A DNA stretch of 64,000 nt from Micromonospora lupini (lineage in GTDB: Bacteria > Actinomycetota > Actinomycetes > Mycobacteriales > Micromonosporaceae), in NCBI RefSeq assembly GCF_026342015.1, contig NZ_JAPENL010000002.1, positions 1,989,001 through 2,053,000 of the forward strand. The letters run 5' to 3'. The notes beneath the pieces were generated by a model. It saw only the letters and a list, made by a program, of their open reading frames with translations, was not told the DNA's origin and did no database searches. The position numbers and the translations under genes are program-made. Shown in pieces: positions 50,606 to 59,474 of the stretch. Numbering within the stretch: the stretch's first letter is position 1; each line of letters begins with the position of its first letter.

Positions 50606-52077
50606 CCGACGTCCTGGCCGTCCGCCAGGACGTCACCCTCACCCCCGACCCCCGCCGGGTCGTCGTCAAGCTCTTCGTCCCGGGTGAGGACGCTGCGGTG
50701 GTACGCACCCGCGCTGGGGCGCTCATCGAGCGTGTCGCGGGCCTCGACGAGAAGGAGACCGACCGGCTGCTGCGGGACACGCTGGACCGCTTCGGCACCC
50801 GGCACCGCGACCTCGCGGCGACGTTCCAGCACCACTACGACCTCGTGCGGCACCGCGCCGCACGCGCCCCGGACCTCTCACCCGCCAGCCGGCTCCTGGT
50901 CGGCGCCTACTTCAGTCACGAGTACGCGGTCGAGGCCGCCGCCCTGTGCAACCCGTCGATGGTCGCCCACCCCGACCAGAGCCGGTTGGGCGCCGGGCAG
51001 CTGCGCGTCGCGGTCAGCCTCCGCCAGATCGGCGAGGGTCACCTGTCGTCCATCGGATTCGCCAGCGCCGTTCTCGGACCGGGGCGCCAGCTCACCGTCA
51101 CCGACCGTGGCGGCCCGCTGGTCGTCGGCCAGCGGACCGGAGTACGGCACCGCCGGGATCTGCTCGTGGCCGGTCTGGCCGAGAAGGACTGCGACAACGA
51201 GGTCACCGCCACGGTGCTGGACGCGCTGCCCGACCGGTACGACGAGGCGACCTTCGAGCGGGTGCTCGGTGGTCTGCCGCCGGATCTGCTCTCCCGCAGC
51301 ACCGGGCTGGACACGCTGGAACACCTGCGGCGCACCAACGTCGGCAGCTACGCCACCGCCTTTCCCGCCGAGTCGGTTCTGCACGAACGCGTGCTCTGGC
51401 CGGCCACCCCGGCGGAGAGCAACGGCATGGAGGACGCCCGGTTCGTCCGGTTCACCGACGGGTCGGAGCCGGTGTACCGGGCCACCTACACGGCCTACGA
51501 CGGCCGGAGCATCGCCACCCGGGCACTTGTCAGCCCCGATCTGTGCCACTTCGAGATGACTCCGATGCGCGGGCCGGGGGTCCGCAACAAGGGGGTCGCG
51601 CTGTTTCCGCGTACCGTCGGCGGTCGGCACCTGGCCCTCTGCCGTGCCGACGGCGAGACCATCGGTCTGACCGTGCTGGACACGGCCAACCGCTGGCAGC
51701 CACCGGTCCCGCTGCACGCTCCTCGGGACAGCTGGGAGCTGATCCAGGTCGGCAACTGCGGATCTCCCATCGAGACCGAGGCGGGCTGGCTCGTGCTCAC
51801 CCACGGTGTCGGCCCGATGCGTCGGTACGCGATCGGTGCGCTCCTGCTCGACCTGCACCGACCGGAACGGGTGGTCGCGCGCCTCCCCGGCGTGCTCCTG
51901 TCCCCCGAGGGATCGGACCGGGACGGCTACGTGCCGAACGTCGTCTACTCCTGCGGCGGGCTCGTCCACGACGGTGAGCTGTGGCTGCCGTACGGCGCCA
52001 GCGACGCCAGGGTCGGCTTCGCCACCGTGCCGATGGCCGCGCTGCTCGCCGCGATGGTGGACGCCCGACGAGACTGA
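50602..52077 (+). CDS. GH130 family glycoside phosphorylase/hydrolase-like protein
   Basis: Protein of 491 aa. The five-bladed GH130 core starts about residue 190 with NGMEDARFVRFTDG (the E-D-x-R segment that holds the catalytic Asp in the family), then GVRNKGVALFPR and GNCGSPIETEAGWLVLTHGVG. An N-terminal extension of about 180 residues is present. GH130 enzymes cleave beta-mannosides, many by phosphorolysis with inorganic phosphate. Whether phosphate-binding residues are all present cannot be judged by eye, so phosphorylase against hydrolase stays open. Overlaps the preceding gene by four bases. Confidence 0.85.
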   Translation: MTDVLAVRQDVTLTPDPRRVVVKLFVPGEDAAVVRTRAGALIERVAGLDEKETDRLLRDTLDRFGTRHRDLAATFQHHYDLVRHRAARAPDLSPASRLLVGAYFSHEYAVEAAALCNPSMVAHPDQSRLGAGQLRVAVSLRQIGEGHLSSIGFASAVLGPGRQLTVTDRGGPLVVGQRTGVRHRRDLLVAGLAEKDCDNEVTATVLDALPDRYDEATFERVLGGLPPDLLSRSTGLDTLEHLRRTNVGSYATAFPAESVLHERVLWPATPAESNGMEDARFVRFTDGSEPVYRATYTAYDGRSIATRALVSPDLCHFEMTPMRGPGVRNKGVALFPRTVGGRHLALCRADGETIGLTVLDTANRWQPPVPLHAPRDSWELIQVGNCGSPIETEAGWLVLTHGVGPMRRYAIGALLLDLHRPERVVARLPGVLLSPEGSDRDGYVPNVVYSCGGLVHDGELWLPYGASDARVGFATVPMAALLAAMVDARRD

Positions 52078-52133
52078 GCAGGCCGACGGGCCGACGCGGC
52101 AGTCGGGCTGCGGGGCCGGGGCGGTCGGGTGGA

Positions 52134-52934
52134 TCAGGCGAAGTCCGCGGCGAGGTGCCCGCGCAGCGTGGCAAGCGCCCGGGTGATCAGCCGGGAGACG
52201 TGCATCTGGGAGACGCCGATCTGCTCGGCGATCTGGGCCTGGGTCAGGTTGCCGTGGAACCGCAGGCTGAGTATCCGTCGTTCGCGTTCCGGCAGTGTGG
52301 CGAGCGCCGGACCGAGGGCGACGCGGAGGTCGACGAGGTCGAACTCGTGGTCGTGCTCCCCGAGGGTGTCGCCCAGCTCCATGCCCCCGTCGATGCCCAT
52401 CGGAGTGGACAGTGAGGTCGCCCGGTACGCGCGGGCCCCCTCCAGCCCCTCCAGCACGGTCTCCTCGGAGACGTCGAGATAGGTCGCGATGTCGGCCACC
52501 GTGGGCGAGCGGCCGAGGGTGTGCGTAAGCGTGCTGTTGGCGGCGGTGATCGAGAGCCGGAGTTCCTGGAGGCGGCGCGGCACCCGCACCGCCCAGGTGC
52601 GGTCCCGGAAGTATCGCTTGATCTCGCCGACGATCGTGGGGATGGCGTACCCGCTGAAGTCGACACCCCGTGTGGCGTCGAAGTGGTCGACGGCCTTGAT
52701 GAGGCCGACCATGGCGGTCTGCGTCAGATCCTCGTCGGGGGCGCCGCGGCCCGAGTAGCGGCGGGCCAGATGGCGGGCGAGCGGCAACCACGCCTCGATG
52801 GCGCGCTCCCGCAGAGCCGGTCGGCGCGGGTCGTCGGCGGGGGTGGTGGCCAGCTCGACGATCAGTTCGTCGGTGCCGGCGGTGCTCCGTCGGCCGAAGG
52901 CGGTGCCGGTGGTGGGTTCGACAGTCGTGACCAT
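52134..52934 (-). CDS. SigB/SigF-type alternative sigma factor
   Basis: Protein of 266 aa. Region 2 (LARRYSGRGAPDEDLTQTAMVGLIKAVDHFDATRGVDFSGYAIPTIVGEIKRYFRDRTWAVRVPRR), region 3 (LTHTLGRSPTVADIATYLDVSEE) and region 4 (RERRILSLRFHGNLTQAQIAEQIGVSQMHVSRLITRAL) are complete. This is the general-stress/SigF subgroup. GAGAGGA precedes ATG 52934. No anti-sigma gene is adjacent. GGGTAA on the minus strand at 53063-53058 resembles the -10 of SigB-type promoters and may indicate autoregulation (weak). Confidence 0.92.
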   Translation of the reverse strand: MVTTVEPTTGTAFGRRSTAGTDELIVELATTPADDPRRPALRERAIEAWLPLARHLARRYSGRGAPDEDLTQTAMVGLIKAVDHFDATRGVDFSGYAIPTIVGEIKRYFRDRTWAVRVPRRLQELRLSITAANSTLTHTLGRSPTVADIATYLDVSEETVLEGLEGARAYRATSLSTPMGIDGGMELGDTLGEHDHEFDLVDLRVALGPALATLPERERRILSLRFHGNLTQAQIAEQIGVSQMHVSRLITRALATLRGHLAADFA

Positions 52935-53126
52935 GGGCTGGTCCTCTCCGCGCATGCCCGTCGACCAGGGCGACCGGACGAATCCGATGCGCTGTCGGCA
53001 GGACCACAACCACGGGCCTCGCCGCCGCGTCATGTCGTTCAGGTGCTGGCGCGCACGTTACCCGAAAGTGCGAAGTATTACTAGCCGAAAGTATGAGATT
53101 AGGCAGCTCGGTGGGTTCGGAGGGGT

Positions 53127-53158
53127 GCCCCGGCGGCCGGTCACCCGGCCGCCGGGGC
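53127..53158 (-). terminator. Strong hairpin terminator after the ice-binding-type gene
   Basis: Perfect 14-bp stem, 53127-53140 with 53145-53158, loop TCAC, starting six bases after the leftward stop at 53165. No T-tract. It should isolate the surface-protein gene from the sigma-factor gene. Confidence 0.8.
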
Positions 53159-53164
53159 GCCTCG

Positions 53165-54160
53165 TCAGGACTCGAGCTGTCGGCGTCGGCGCACAAGCAG
53201 CAGCAGGGCTGCGCCGCTGGCGACGGCGATGCTGCCGACAGCGCTCAGGGCGGGCAGCAGGCCGCTGCCACCCCGACCGCCGGTGACGGGCAGCTCGGTG
53301 CGGGTGGGAGTCACCGTCGGCTGGCCGGTAGGTGTCCCGGTGGGCTGGCCCGTCGGCGTCCCGGTCGGCGTACCGGTCGGTGTGCTGGTGGGCGTGCCGG
53401 TCGGCTGGCCGGTCGGGGTCCCCGTCGGCTGGAGGCAGACGGGCGCATTGATGGTGTTGGTGTCGAGGGTGACCGCACCGGTCTGTGCCAGGGCGCGGCC
53501 CTGGAGGGTGGCGCCGGTGTTCATGGTGATCGAGGTCTGGGCCAGGATGTTGCCCATGAAGCGGGTGCCGGTGCCGATCGTGGCCGAGCTGCTCACCTGC
53601 CAGTAGACGTTGCAGGGTGTGGCGCCGTTGATGAACAACACGCTGCTGTTCGAGGCGGTGACGAGTGTGGAGTTGATCTGGAAGATGAACACCGCCGCCG
53701 GGTCGTTCTGGCTGTTGAGCGTCAGCGTGCCGGTCAGCTGTGCGGCGCCGATCCGGTAGACCCCCGGAGTCAGCGTGGTGCCGCCCAGTTCGGCGGGCAG
53801 GTTGGTGAACGGCGTCCGGCCGGCGGCGTCGTTGTACGCCGTGGTCAGGTCGTTCTTGGCCTGCAGCGCCACGGCGTCGCCCAGGTGGGTCTCCCCGCCA
53901 ACGACTCCTGGCGGAAAGCCGGGAGCGGCGTTGCCGGGGCTGACACCCAGGCTCTGCGCGAGGAAGCTCGGCCCGGTGTTGGTGGCCGTGGAGCCGGCCA
54001 GCACGGAGAAGTTCGCCGCCGTCCCGAGGTTGACCGGCGCCTCGGCCGCGCTCGCGCCGGTGCTGCTCAAGATGAGTACGGCGACGGCTGCGCCGCCGGC
54101 GGCGACGGCCGTCAACGCGGACATGACCGCGCGAGGTCGGCGCAATAATGTGCTTGTCAC
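53165..54160 (-). CDS. Ice-binding-type (DUF3494) LPxTG-like surface protein
   Basis: About 331 aa. Signal peptide (SALTAVAAGGAAVAVLILSSTGASA), then the DUF3494 ice-binding beta-helix (VNLGTAANFSVLAGSTATNTGPS ... AVFIFQINSTLVTASNSSVLFINGATPCNVYWQVSSSATIGTGTRFMGNILAQTSITMNTGATLQGRAL). A PTGTPTGQ repeat linker follows, then ELPVTGG, a hydrophobic helix and RRRRQLES, a sortase sorting signal. GTG 54160 has AAAGGG six bases upstream; GTG 54175 is the alternative. It is probably cell-wall anchored; ice or adhesion function is inferred from the family. Confidence 0.88.
   Translation of the reverse strand: MTSTLLRRPRAVMSALTAVAAGGAAVAVLILSSTGASAAEAPVNLGTAANFSVLAGSTATNTGPSFLAQSLGVSPGNAAPGFPPGVVGGETHLGDAVALQAKNDLTTAYNDAAGRTPFTNLPAELGGTTLTPGVYRIGAAQLTGTLTLNSQNDPAAVFIFQINSTLVTASNSSVLFINGATPCNVYWQVSSSATIGTGTRFMGNILAQTSITMNTGATLQGRALAQTGAVTLDTNTINAPVCLQPTGTPTGQPTGTPTSTPTGTPTGTPTGQPTGTPTGQPTVTPTRTELPVTGGRGGSGLLPALSAVGSIAVASGAALLLLVRRRRQLES
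53325..53435. repeat. Repeats coding the Pro-Thr-Gly linker
   Basis: Short in-frame repeats of 12-bp units coding GTPT and GQPT make the low-complexity stalk of the surface protein (about eleven units). Such stalks vary in length between strains and hold the functional domain away from the wall. Confidence 0.75.
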
Positions 54161-54250
54161 GATGTGCCCTTTCACGAATGTGTCTCACCGGACGCCGGTC
54201 GGGTCGGCGGTTGAGCGGCCGCCCCGAGCCGCAGATGGACGTATCGGACT

Positions 54251-54282
54251 TTTGCATAACTAAGCGATAAAGTTTGCATAAC
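54251..54282. promoter_or_regulatory. Two direct repeats TTTGCATAAC
   Basis: The 10-mer TTTGCATAAC occurs at 54251-54260 and 54273-54282, start-to-start 22 bp (about two turns). This AT-rich island lies between the divergent ice-binding-type gene and the SpoIIE phosphatase gene. Direct repeats with this phasing suggest a dimeric or cooperative activator site. Confidence 0.5.
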
Positions 54283-54433
54283 GGTCAACATCGCTTCAAT
54301 AGTCGTATTTCTTCGCCTCGCCGGCACCCGTGCCCCGAAGCGACAGCAGGGAGTCCCTCGTCTCGCCGGGCCCTCGTGCATTGGCCAGTTGGCCGCCGGG
54401 CTTCTACGGTGGTGACGACACGGGAGGTGGAGC

Positions 54434-55648
54434 TTGGTCGACGCCGGCGATGCGGCGCGTTGGCTGCAGCTCAACGCACCCCGGGGCGGCCCGGACGAGT
54501 TGTCGCTCCTGGTCGCCCGGGCCGCGCCGGCAGTTGGTGCCACCGAGATCGTGATCTATCTGGCCGACTACACCCAGTCCTGCCTCGTGCCCCTGCTGGC
54601 CGCGGGTCTCGCCCGGGACGAGCTGACGATCGAGACGACCCTGGCCGGTCGGGCGTTCACCACCCTCGACGTGCAGCGTGCCGCCGACAACCCGGACCGG
54701 CTCTGGGTGCCCCTGCTGCTCGGCTGCGAGCGGCTGGGCGTGCTTGAGGTCGTGTCACCGGCCGCCGGTGACCCCGAGTTGGACGGGCCGGCCTGGGAGT
54801 TGGCGGTCAACGTCGCCCAGGTCCTGGTGAACCGCCGGCTCTACGGCGATGTCATCGAGCGGATGCGGCGACGTCAGCCGATGCAGGTCGCCGCCGAGAT
54901 CGTGTGGGGGCTGCTGCCGCCGCTGACCTTCGCGACCGACGACCTGGTGATCACCGCGATCCTCGAACCGTGCTACGACGTCGGCGGCGACATCTTCGAC
55001 TACGCGCTGAACGGCGACGTGCTCAGCCTCGGGCTCTTCGACACCTGCGGGCACGGCATCAAGGCGAGCACCCTGGCCTCGCTCGTGGTCAGCGCGTACC
55101 GCAACGCCCGCCGGTCCGGCCTCGATCTCGTCGACACCGCCATCAGCATCGACAGGTGGGTGCGCTCCGAGCACCCGAGCTACTTCGCGACGGCGCTGCT
55201 CGCCGAGCTGGACCGGCGCACCGGTCGGCTCCGGATCATCAACGCGGGCCACCCCGGTGCCATGCTGCTGCGCGACGGCAAGGCCATCCGGGAGCTGCCG
55301 GGGCCGACCGCGCTGCCGCTCGGCCTGGGTCACCTGACCGAGGCGCGACCCCAGGTGTACGAGGAGGAGCTGCACCCCGGCGACCGCATCCTCGCCTACA
55401 CCGACGGCATCACCGACGCGAAGAGCGACGACGGGGAGCGGTTCGGGCTGGACCGGCTCGTCGACTTCGTCAACCGTGCCCTCAACGACGGGCTGCCCAG
55501 CCCGGAGACGATGCGCCGCCTGGTGCGCGCCGTCCTCGCGTACCAGGACGAGCAGCTCGACGACGACGCCACGGCCCTCTTCCTTGAGTGGCAGCCTCCG
55601 CACCTGCCGCTGGGGCACCTGCGGCACGTCAGCACGTCCCAGCCCTGA
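54434..55648 (+). CDS. PP2C-type SpoIIE phosphatase
   Basis: Protein of 404 aa with TTG start after GGGAGGTGG. A GAF-like N-terminal region (about 1-130) is followed by the SpoIIE/RsbU phosphatase domain: YDVGGDIFDYAL, FDTCGHGIKASTLASLV, INAGHPGAMLL, LAYTDGITDAKSDDGERFG. The metal-binding acidic residues are intact. Such enzymes dephosphorylate anti-anti-sigma factors; a link to the SigB/SigF-type sigma gene at 52134 is plausible, but no partner genes are adjacent. Confidence 0.9.
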   Translation: MVDAGDAARWLQLNAPRGGPDELSLLVARAAPAVGATEIVIYLADYTQSCLVPLLAAGLARDELTIETTLAGRAFTTLDVQRAADNPDRLWVPLLLGCERLGVLEVVSPAAGDPELDGPAWELAVNVAQVLVNRRLYGDVIERMRRRQPMQVAAEIVWGLLPPLTFATDDLVITAILEPCYDVGGDIFDYALNGDVLSLGLFDTCGHGIKASTLASLVVSAYRNARRSGLDLVDTAISIDRWVRSEHPSYFATALLAELDRRTGRLRIINAGHPGAMLLRDGKAIRELPGPTALPLGLGHLTEARPQVYEEELHPGDRILAYTDGITDAKSDDGERFGLDRLVDFVNRALNDGLPSPETMRRLVRAVLAYQDEQLDDDATALFLEWQPPHLPLGHLRHVSTSQP

Positions 55649-55664
55649 CCGTCGAGTGGGATTT

Positions 55665-55679
55665 TGCACTCCCAGTGCA
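55665..55679. promoter_or_regulatory. Dyad upstream of the DUF2855 gene
   Basis: TGCACT (55665-55670) and AGTGCA (55674-55679) are perfect arms around CCC, 38 bp before the DUF2855 start. It resembles a compact operator; no local regulator gene is adjacent. Confidence 0.4.
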
Positions 55680-55716
55680 CTTGTCTCCGGTATGCGAGGC
55701 TGTCTAGCGTCAGGCC

Positions 55717-56784
55717 ATGGCTGACTCGTGGACCTTCGCCGTGGCCCGTGCAGACCTGCGCCACACCACCCTCGCCGACGCCGAGGCGCCCGCGCTGCCC
55801 GACGGCGCGGCGCTGCTGCGCGTCGACCGCGTCGGCCTCACCGCCAACAACGTGACCTACGCGGTGCTCGGCGAGGCGATGCGCTACTGGGAGTTCTTTC
55901 CGCCCGGTCCCCGTGGGCTCGGGCCACAGTGGGGGCTTCCGCCGCTGTGGGGCTTCGCCGACGTGGTCGCCTCCACAGTTGCCGGGGTCGAGGTCGGCCA
56001 ACGCGTCTACGGTTACCTGCCTCCCGCCGGCCACCTGGTGGTCCGACCGGACCGGGTGGACGCGTCCGGGTTCCGCGACGCGAGCCCACACCGGGCCGAG
56101 CTGCCCTCGCCGTACAACGCGTACCGGTCGACCACCGCAGACCCGGCGTACCAGGTCGGGCAGGAGGATCTGCTGATCCTGTTCCGGCCCCTGTTCTTCA
56201 CCTCGTTCATGCTTGCCGACCAGGTCGTCGACAACGACTTCTACGGCGCGCGGTCGATCGTGCTGTCGTCGGCGTCGAGCAAGACCGCGTACGCCGCCGC
56301 AGCCGAACTGCACGGTCGCGGCCCGCGACTGGTCGGGCTCACCTCACCCGGCAACGTCGCCTTCACGCGGTCCCTCGGCTGCTACGACGACGTCCTCGCG
56401 TACGACGACATCGCCGCCCTCGACGCGGTCCCGACCGTCTACCTCGACCTGTCCGGCGCACCAGCGACCCGGGCCGCGCTGCGCGGTCACCTCGGCGAAC
56501 GGCTCGTCCGGGACATCGCCGTCGGGCTCACCAACCAGACACCGAACGCGGACGCCGCCGGGGAGGTCTTCTTCGCGCCGGTGCAGATGCGCAAGCGCAG
56601 CCGGGACTGGGGCCGCGACGGGCTCGACAGGCGGTTCACCGACGCCTGGCAGCGGTTCGTCCCAGCGGCGAGCGGCTGGGTCGACGTGCGGGTCGGCAAC
56701 GGTCCCGAGGCCCTGCGAGACGCGTGGCTCGACGTCCTCGCCGGTCGTACGCCGCCGCACCTGGGCCACGTCGTGCAGTTCTGA
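55717..56784 (+). CDS. DUF2855 family protein
   Basis: Protein of 355 aa. The sequence resembles zinc-less MDR-type reductases: N-terminal GLTANNVTYAVLGEAMRYWEFFP and GYLPPAGHLVVRP, central SIVLSSASSKTAYAAAAELHGRGPRLVGLTS like a nucleotide-binding strand-turn-helix. The family is annotated DUF2855 and lacks a known reaction. It is convergent with an SDR gene nine bases apart. Confidence 0.85.
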   Translation: MADSWTFAVARADLRHTTLADAEAPALPDGAALLRVDRVGLTANNVTYAVLGEAMRYWEFFPPGPRGLGPQWGLPPLWGFADVVASTVAGVEVGQRVYGYLPPAGHLVVRPDRVDASGFRDASPHRAELPSPYNAYRSTTADPAYQVGQEDLLILFRPLFFTSFMLADQVVDNDFYGARSIVLSSASSKTAYAAAAELHGRGPRLVGLTSPGNVAFTRSLGCYDDVLAYDDIAALDAVPTVYLDLSGAPATRAALRGHLGERLVRDIAVGLTNQTPNADAAGEVFFAPVQMRKRSRDWGRDGLDRRFTDAWQRFVPAASGWVDVRVGNGPEALRDAWLDVLAGRTPPHLGHVVQF

Positions 56785-56792
56785 GCCGGCCG

Positions 56793-57593
56793 TTACGGGA
56801 CGATCGCGTCCACGTAGCCGCCGTCGACCCGGACCGCCGCGCCCGTCGTCGCGGAGGCGAGCGGCGAGGCGAGGTACGTGACCATGTTGGCGATCTCCTC
56901 GGGCTCGATCAGCCGCTGGAGCAGCGACTGCGGCCGGTGCTGCCGCATGAACTCCCGCTGCGCCTCCTCCCACGGCAGGCTGTCGCCGACGAGTTCGGCC
57001 ACGAAGTCCTCCACGCCCCCGGTGTGGGTCGGCCCGGCCAGCACCGAGTTGACTGTCACGCCGGTGCCGGCGGCGGCCTTCGCGAACCCGCGCGAGACGC
57101 CGAGCAGGGCCGTCTTCGAGACGCCATAGTGGATCATCTCGGCCGGGATGACGACAGCCGAGTCACTGGCGATGTACTGCACCCGACCCCAACCGCGTTC
57201 CATCATCCCGGGCAGGTAGGCGCGGGTCAGCCGGACGCCGGCCAGCACGTTCACCTCGAAGTAGCGACGCCACTCGTCGTCAGTGATCTCCAGCGCCGGA
57301 GTGGGGCCGAAGACGCCGAGGTTGTTGACCAGGATGTCGATGCTGGGCAGGAGGTCGAGCACGCGAGCCGTACCGTCGTCGGTCGACACGTCGGCGTCCA
57401 CCTCGACGACCTCGGCGCCGGGGACCTCGCCGCGCAGCGCCGTGGCCGCGCGCTCGACCGATCCGGCGGTACGGCCGTTCACGGCCACCCGGGCCCCCGC
57501 TCGGGCGAGCCCGACCGTGATGGCGGCGCCGATTCCCTGGGTGGAGCCGGTCACCAGCGCGGTCCTGCCGGCGAGATCGATCTGAACCGTCAT
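56793..57593 (-). CDS. SDR-family oxidoreductase
   Basis: Protein of 266 aa from ATG 57593. TGSTQGIGAAIT nucleotide-binding motif, NNLGVFG, catalytic Ser in IASDSAV, and YGVSK. C-terminal GAAVRVDGGYVDAIV. Substrate unknown; 3-oxoacyl-ACP reductase-like length. Confidence 0.88.
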   Translation of the reverse strand: MTVQIDLAGRTALVTGSTQGIGAAITVGLARAGARVAVNGRTAGSVERAATALRGEVPGAEVVEVDADVSTDDGTARVLDLLPSIDILVNNLGVFGPTPALEITDDEWRRYFEVNVLAGVRLTRAYLPGMMERGWGRVQYIASDSAVVIPAEMIHYGVSKTALLGVSRGFAKAAAGTGVTVNSVLAGPTHTGGVEDFVAELVGDSLPWEEAQREFMRQHRPQSLLQRLIEPEEIANMVTYLASPLASATTGAAVRVDGGYVDAIVP

Positions 57594-57698
57594 GTCTGTC
57601 CTGTCCGTTCGCACCACACCGAACCCGCGTCGGGGGACGGTTTCCGCAGTCTCGACCGTAGCGGTGCTGACTGGACCCGGCAGGGTGGGTCGAGCAGA

Positions 57699-59354
57699 TC
57701 ACGTTCCACCCTGGTCGAGGCCGACGCCCGCGAAGGCGAGTCGCTGCCAGGGGGTGTCCAGCGCCCACCGGCTGTCCGGCGTGAGCCAGGTCAGGCTGTG
57801 GGCGCGGGTGGCAGTGTCGTTGACGAGCAGCCGCCGCACGTGCATCCGCTGCCCGTCGACGAGGTCGAAGGTGTACTCCCACTCGGCGGCGGCGCCACGG
57901 GGCCGGATGACCGGACCGATGCTGATCTTCTGGTATCCAGGCACCGCGCCGGAGCGTCTCAGGTCGCCCTCGGCGGCCTGCCACAGTGTCGACGGCACGG
58001 GGTCGGCCTCGGCGGCGGGATCGACGGCTATGGCGCGCGGCTCGACGGGGTCGCGGAAGCAGACGTTCCCGCCATCGGTGTGGCGGGTCCATCCAGCCGG
58101 CACCGCCAGCCGGAAACCGGCCGGGTCGCTCACCCACTGCCAGCCATCTGGTAAGTCGCCCGGCGGGGGCGCGGTGACCGGCGGCAACGGTTCGCCGTCG
58201 CCTGCGGCGCCGTCGAGGCATAGGTGGGCGGGTGCCGCCACCTCCGCAGCGCCTGCGGCGGCGCCCCCCGGGGCGGTGGGCCCGTCTCCGTCGGGTCGAC
58301 CGCCCAGGCCGCCGATCAGGGTGCCGGCGGCGATGATCACGACGGCCACGACCGTCAGCAGTCCCAGCACCGAGGCGGCGAACGCCCACCGGGTCCGGTC
58401 GGGTGCCACGACCATGCGGACGGCAGGGGCCTGCCCACCCGGAACCGCCGGGGACGACACGACGTTCTCCACCGCCGGCTGTGGGCCGGTCGGCGCCCGC
58501 CGCCTTCGGCGGGATCGCGACCTTTCGGCCGGGCCGGCGGCAGCGGTCGACGAGGCCAGGGCCTCAAGGCGGCTCCGCGCCTCCACGGCGGTCAGCCGCT
58601 GGCGGGGGTTGCGGCGGAGGAGACCGGTGACCGTCGGTTCGAGCGGACGGGCGCGCATCGGGTCGGGCGGCTCGGTGGCCAGGGCGGCAAGGGTGGCCAG
58701 GGTCGACGGCCGCGCCCACGGCTGGCGGCCCTCGGCGGCCAGGTAGAGCGTCGCGCCAAGGGACCACAGGTCGGCGGCGGGAGCAACGTTCCGGTCGCGG
58801 GCGCGCTCCGGCGCGACGTACTGGATCGTCGACAGGGCTGCCCCCGAGACCGTCGCGGGGTCGCGGCCGTCGACGATCGAGAGGCCGAACCCGTCGAGCA
58901 GGACCCGTCCGTCGTCGGCGAGCAGCACGTTGTCCGGGCGCAGCTCCCGATGAACCACACCGGCCGAGTGGGCGGCACCGAGGGCGGCGAGCACGTGCCG
59001 ACCCACCCGTATCACCTCGGTGACCGCCAGGGGGCCGTCCGCCGCGACCGCCGCGGCCAGGCTCCGGCCCGGCACGTGTTCCATGACGAGCCACAGGTGA
59101 CCATCGGTGCTCACCACGTCCCACATGGCCACGACACCGGGATGGTCCAGCCCGGCCAGCCCGCGGACCTCGGTGAGCGTGCGGTCCTGCAACCGCGACC
59201 GCTCCGCCCGTGCGAGCCACGCGGGCACGGCGATCTGCTTGAGCGCGACGTGCCGGTCGAGCAGCTCGTCGCGAGCCAGCCAGACGCGTGCTGGCGTCGT
59301 GGAACCGATCAGCAGGAGCCGACGGTATCGGCCGGCGAGCAGGTCGTCCTTCAT
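57699..59354 (-). CDS. Membrane Ser/Thr kinase-like protein, predicted pseudokinase
   Basis: Protein of 551 aa. A Hanks-type kinase fold (about 8-270) is followed by a basic linker, one membrane helix (VLGLLTVVAVVIIAAGTLI) and an external domain of about 150 residues. Key residues are altered: the glycine loop reads LIGSTTPARVW rather than GxGxxG, the HRD motif is HRE (VVHRELRPDNVLL), and DFG is GFG (VLLDGFGLS). The ATP-anchoring Lys (VALKQI) is kept. Catalysis is therefore doubtful; it may sense ligands outside and scaffold inside. A start extension to 59411 lacks support. Confidence 0.88.
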   Translation of the reverse strand: MKDDLLAGRYRRLLLIGSTTPARVWLARDELLDRHVALKQIAVPAWLARAERSRLQDRTLTEVRGLAGLDHPGVVAMWDVVSTDGHLWLVMEHVPGRSLAAAVAADGPLAVTEVIRVGRHVLAALGAAHSAGVVHRELRPDNVLLADDGRVLLDGFGLSIVDGRDPATVSGAALSTIQYVAPERARDRNVAPAADLWSLGATLYLAAEGRQPWARPSTLATLAALATEPPDPMRARPLEPTVTGLLRRNPRQRLTAVEARSRLEALASSTAAAGPAERSRSRRRRRAPTGPQPAVENVVSSPAVPGGQAPAVRMVVAPDRTRWAFAASVLGLLTVVAVVIIAAGTLIGGLGGRPDGDGPTAPGGAAAGAAEVAAPAHLCLDGAAGDGEPLPPVTAPPPGDLPDGWQWVSDPAGFRLAVPAGWTRHTDGGNVCFRDPVEPRAIAVDPAAEADPVPSTLWQAAEGDLRRSGAVPGYQKISIGPVIRPRGAAAEWEYTFDLVDGQRMHVRRLLVNDTATRAHSLTWLTPDSRWALDTPWQRLAFAGVGLDQGGT

Positions 59355-59430
59355 GTAAGTGATTCGCAGCGGAGGCCGGCGCGGATGGGTCGGGAACTCC
59401 GGCGTTCTCACGCGGCAGGTGGCGGACAGG

Positions 59431-59470
59431 CCGAGGGCCGACCGAAGCCCCGTCGTCGCTCGGCCCTCGG
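59431..59470 (-). terminator. Terminator after the rskA-type gene
   Basis: CCGAGGGCCGA (59431-59441) and TCGGCCCTCGG (59460-59470) are perfect 11-bp arms with an 18-base loop, four bases past the leftward stop at 59475. It probably ends the CHRD-sortase-sigK-rskA transcript. Confidence 0.7.
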
Positions 59471-59474
59471 ACGG

